Assembly (NCBI GenBank): GCA_019115305.1
Contig: DXDW01000128.1
Location: 1 to 35,676 of the forward strand
Direction: 5' to 3'
DNA: 35,676 nt
Source of the DNA: Candidatus Anaerofilum excrementigallinarum
Lineage (GTDB): Bacteria > Bacillota > Clostridia > Oscillospirales > Ruminococcaceae
Shown in pieces: positions 33,490 to 35,676 of this stretch; position 1 is the stretch's first letter; each line of letters begins with the position of its first letter. The notes beneath the pieces were generated by a model, which saw nothing but the letters and a program-made list of their open reading frames with translations, made no database searches and had not been told where the DNA came from. The position numbers were made by a program, and so were the translations under genes.

Positions 33490-34167
33490 TTACTGGCGAA
33501 CGCTGGCAATATTGCCGTTTTCGTCCAGTTCTACCTGCACGCCCCAGCTGGCCTTGATGCCCGCCGCGTTCACTTCGTTGTAGTCGGCGCCTGCAAACTG
33601 TACGCCCTCGGCCACGGCCTCCAGCACGATGGCCTTGTCGGCGTATGCATTGCTCAGGTCGGCGGCAATATCAAAGCTTTCCAGCAGACCGGCGGTAGCA
33701 GTGCCGGCATCCACCGGAGAGGTGCAGTAGAACACCTGGGTCTCATCGCTGTCCTCATCGCTAAACAGGGCAGCCAGGCTTTTCGCCTCCAGCCAGCCCT
33801 CAGCGTTGGGGTTCAGGGTGATCTTACCGGCGTCCAGATCCTCCAGCTTTTCGCCGGTTTCCTTGTCCGCCCAATATTTACGCACGGTAACGCGGATATA
33901 ACTGTCCACGCTGCCGGTATTTTTCACACTGTAATTGTCGGTGACCGCCACATCTTCGTCGCCGGGCATAACCACACCGTCGAACACGGCGTCCACCTCT
34001 TCGGTATCTCCGTTATCGGAATTGAATGCAATTGTCAGATTCGGGGCCTGCAGCGGTGCGGTAACAGGTGCATTGCCGCTGGCCTGCCCTGCCGCCAGAG
34101 AGCCTCCGGCCGCCGCGGCTGCCAGCAGTACCACCGCTGCCCCCATCAGCAAAAATCTTTTTTTCAC
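33490..34167 (-). CDS. TasA/camelysin-like secreted protein, minor-subunit candidate
   Basis: This is a 225-residue exported protein with a SipW-type signal region (KKRFLLMGAAVVLLAAAAAGG). A beta-sandwich region follows with LTIAFNSDNGD, VVMPGDEDVAV and YSVKNTGSVDSYIRVTVRKYW. The M-P-G-D turn and the N-T-G-S-x-x-x-Y-I-R-V stretch are the features shared by TasA, CalY and camelysin. The C-terminal helix (VLEAVAEGVQFAGADYN) resembles the ends of the two other TasA-like genes here. It lacks the ATLAYFTD sequence of the neighbouring subunit. The start is GTG 34167 with GGGAGAG upstream; the 35 extra codons of the track overlap sipW. It follows sipW by 13 bp, so it is a probable SipW client. Confidence 0.75.
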   Translation of the reverse strand: MKKRFLLMGAAVVLLAAAAAGGSLAAGQASGNAPVTAPLQAPNLTIAFNSDNGDTEEVDAVFDGVVMPGDEDVAVTDNYSVKNTGSVDSYIRVTVRKYWADKETGEKLEDLDAGKITLNPNAEGWLEAKSLAALFSDEDSDETQVFYCTSPVDAGTATAGLLESFDIAADLSNAYADKAIVLEAVAEGVQFAGADYNEVNAAGIKASWGVQVELDENGNIASVRQ

Positions 34168-34180
34168 GTGAAACTCTCCC

Positions 34181-34705
34181 TTATGCTTTCTTTGCGGGAT
34201 CTTGCCGCGCCGTATTGCCGCGTTTGGATTTCCCTCGGTCTGCAACTGTCCATAGAACAAGCGCCAGAGCAAATATTGCTGCGCAAATTGCGATCCCGCT
34301 CGGCTGTCGCAGAGCTGTCGCCATTCGTCCCCAATAAGGGATGCTGTATTCCACCCGGCCGATCACTCGGTCGTAACCCACTGGGTAGACATCCGCCTGG
34401 GCGTTTGCGTCGCCCTTTGTCACCAGCTCTTGGCTGGCTGTGTCGTTCTCCACCACCCGGTGAGTTTCCACCAGGCCTGTACGGGAGCTTAGTTTGTAGG
34501 TGATGATGTCGCCTGGCTCCAGCTGGGCCGGATCACAGGCCTTTACATAGATTGCACTGCCCACCGGCAAAACCGGCGTCATGCTTGTGGTGAGGATTTC
34601 AAAGATTTGGTATCCGAATAGTTTGGGAACGGTAAGGGGAAGGGCGGCGGCAACCAGCGCCAGCACCAGCACCGTTGCCACAGCGTTCAGTGCTTTTGCT
34701 TTCAT
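34181..34705 (-). CDS. sipW: Signal peptidase I, SipW (ER) type
   Basis: This is a membrane signal peptidase that removes the leader of co-encoded fibre proteins outside the membrane. The 174-residue protein has an N-terminal helix, nucleophile Ser41 in TTSMTPVLPVGS, and His82 in ETHRVV. The His replaces the usual general-base lysine, which defines the SipW/ER-type Ser-His dyad. GDANAQADVYPV and the IGRVEYSIPYWG box follow, then a second helix (ICAAIFALALVLWTV) with a basic tail. GAGAGGGG precedes the ATG. It sits between two TasA-like genes, as in tapA-sipW-tasA of Bacillus, where SipW processes TasA and TapA. Confidence 0.92.
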   Translation of the reverse strand: MKAKALNAVATVLVLALVAAALPLTVPKLFGYQIFEILTTSMTPVLPVGSAIYVKACDPAQLEPGDIITYKLSSRTGLVETHRVVENDTASQELVTKGDANAQADVYPVGYDRVIGRVEYSIPYWGRMATALRQPSGIAICAAIFALALVLWTVADRGKSKRGNTARQDPAKKA

Positions 34706-34756
34706 GCCGCCGCCCCTCTCAGATCTTACGAAAAATATTTACTGTGAAAACGTGCA

Positions 34757-34772
34757 AGCTTTGCCCAAAGCT
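34757..34772 (-). promoter_or_regulatory. Hairpin between the TasA-like gene and sipW
   Basis: A perfect AGCTTTG/CAAAGCT stem with a 2-nt loop begins at the stop codon of the TasA-like gene. There is no T-run. It could protect the upstream mRNA or reduce read-through so that fibre subunit exceeds peptidase. Confidence 0.45.
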
Positions 34773-35419
34773 CAGCCCACAAACAGCTTGTTCAGCTCAT
34801 CCACAGTGGTGTTGCCCAGCTCGGGAGCAGGCAGGTTCGCAGCCTGAACAGCAGCAGCAGCAACGTCGATGTTCAGCTCGGCTCCAACGTATTCATTGCC
34901 CCATTCGCCAGGAATGTTCAGGTAGCTGAACAGATAGGCGGTATTCTCAGCGCTGTTAGCGCTGATAGCATGGGGATAGTAGAACACCAGAGAACCTGCG
35001 CCGCCATCCGCACACAGCCAGCCGCGCTGCTCGCTGGCAGCAACGATCTGATCATACAGGGGCTGCATATCGGTCACCAGACCTTCGGGGTCACTTGTGT
35101 TGGTGATGAAAACCCGAATTGCTACATAGCAATCCTGCGAACCCTCCTGCACGGCTACCGCCACGTTTTTGCCGATCTGGTCGCCGGGCATCACGTCGCT
35201 GTAGTGATAGCCGCCCTTGTCGTTCTTTTCAAAGGTCCAAACTTCATTCTCATCCACCTTGAAGGCTTCGTCGATCAGCTCAACGTCCACATTGCCGGTG
35301 GTGAAAACATTGGTCTTGACATCGGTCTTATCGGTGAAGTAGGCCAGAGTAGCGCCCACACCGATCACCGCAACCAGAGCCAGGCTGGCAGCAGCGGTGA
35401 GAAGATTTTTCTTTTTCAT
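34772..35419 (-). CDS. TasA/CalY-family fibre subunit candidate
   Basis: This is a 215-residue secreted protein of the TasA/camelysin (CalY) family. It opens with KKKNLLTAAASLALVAVIG and the hallmark GATLAYFTDKTD, where SipW-type cleavage occurs next to the alanine. Then come NVFTTGNVDVELIDEAF, the DVMPGDQIGKNVAVAV turn and the CYVAIRVFITNT strand, all typical of TasA. TasA forms the protein fibres of Bacillus biofilms; CalY does the same in B. cereus, so a fibre role is inferred. GAGGT precedes the ATG. It lies 45 nt after a partial paralogue and 66 nt before sipW. Confidence 0.88.
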   Translation of the reverse strand: MKKKNLLTAAASLALVAVIGVGATLAYFTDKTDVKTNVFTTGNVDVELIDEAFKVDENEVWTFEKNDKGGYHYSDVMPGDQIGKNVAVAVQEGSQDCYVAIRVFITNTSDPEGLVTDMQPLYDQIVAASEQRGWLCADGGAGSLVFYYPHAISANSAENTAYLFSYLNIPGEWGNEYVGAELNIDVAAAAVQAANLPAPELGNTTVDELNKLFVG

Positions 35420-35464
35420 GCTATGTACCTCATTCGATCAAAAGGATTTTCCGGTTTAGAGAAA

Positions 35465-35676
35465 TTAGTCAGCTTTCCTGCCCTGGAAGAAGTTATCGGC
35501 GCTACCAGCTTCAGTCACACCGGCCTCATAAGCGGCTTTGGCATCGGCAAAGTTGGCAGTCTGGATAGCAGCAACCTCAATAGTAATGTCCTGCAACTGA
35601 GTAGATGCCATCGCCTCTTCCGCGATATCTGCAACCTGCACCTTAGTAAATACATTGCCCAAAGAACCTTCGAATT
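35465..35676 (-). CDS. Second TasA-like protein, C-terminal part only (window edge)
   Basis: The frame is open to the window end and encodes the last ~70 residues of a protein that starts outside. The end (EVAAIQTANFADAKAAYEAG) resembles the corresponding part of the adjacent TasA-like protein (DVAAAAVQAANLPAP). This suggests a tandem paralogue just upstream in the same operon. The TTG in the ORF track is internal, not a start. The rest of the gene and the operon promoter lie beyond the window. Confidence 0.65.
   Translation of the reverse strand, partial: FEGSLGNVFTKVQVADIAEEAMASTQLQDITIEVAAIQTANFADAKAAYEAGVTEAGSADNFFQGRKAD

Noticed and set aside
31749-33557. 602-codon plus-strand ORF
   Set aside because: It is antisense to the two anchored surface proteins, which have signal peptides and ribosome sites.

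Overview
The window looks like chromosomal DNA from a GC-rich, Gram-positive-type anaerobe of the Clostridia, most plausibly an Oscillospirales/Ruminococcaceae gut bacterium of the Faecalibacterium-Gemmiger-Subdoligranulum kind. This placement is inference. It rests on strong AGGAGG-type ribosome binding sites, lipoprotein-type solute-binding proteins, near-consensus TTGACA/TATAAT promoters, a MetA of the acetyl-CoA type, a BadF/HgdC-like activase gene pair, and a SipW/TasA cluster. I see no transposase, integrase, phage gene, CRISPR array or rRNA.

Layout. (1) 1-456: palindromic 'GTAGGGGC' repeat cluster, then a terminator. (2) 457-4448, minus: mglB-mglA-mglC sugar ABC importer with hairpins between mglB and mglA. 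(3) 4565-9464: a region of gene decay. It holds the 3' remnant of a TPR-type protein, an intact MacB-like ABC transporter with a very large ectodomain containing three ~65-residue repeats, and a head-to-head junction where a short-chain dehydrogenase and an OmpR-type response regulator have both lost their 5' ends. The partner histidine kinase is still intact. (4) 10618-12899: a WYL regulator divergent from a nucleoid-associated (YejK/NdpA) protein. (5) 12993-13284: a 105-bp tandem repeat built around a terminator-like hairpin. (6) 13290-17015: a Gfo/Idh/MocA oxidoreductase divergent from a TetR-ABC-permease operon with a visible operator. (7) 17086-19332, minus: metY-metA, the O-acetylhomoserine route to methionine. 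(8) 19451-22834: an ABC-F ATPase with a degenerate second site, proC, a zinc-ribbon membrane protein and a DUF2085 protein. (9) 22873-26296: tRNA-Val, a secreted alkaline phosphatase with a Pho-box-like promoter, a small zinc-finger membrane protein and a YibE/F protein. (10) 26474-31292: an acyl-CoA dehydratase activase-like gene pair and a small membrane-anchored protein. (11) 31335-31581: a CAU tRNA and a possible small RNA. (12) 31678-35676, minus: a SipW/TasA-like surface-fibre locus that runs off the right edge.

How the genes work together. metY and metA share one promoter and perform consecutive steps: homoserine acetylation, then sulfhydrylation. The mgl genes form one binding protein-dependent importer. 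The TetR operator and 4-nt overlaps make 14714-17015 a self-regulated efflux unit. In the last block a dedicated ER-type signal peptidase (SipW) sits among three TasA/camelysin-like secreted proteins and two membrane-anchored surface proteins. This suggests an export, assembly and anchoring module for an extracellular fibre, and it is the most system-like and least described part of the window.

Limits. All family calls were made by eye from motifs, with no database search. Promoter and operator calls are pattern matches only. Many long ORFs in the track lie antisense to real genes and were left out.
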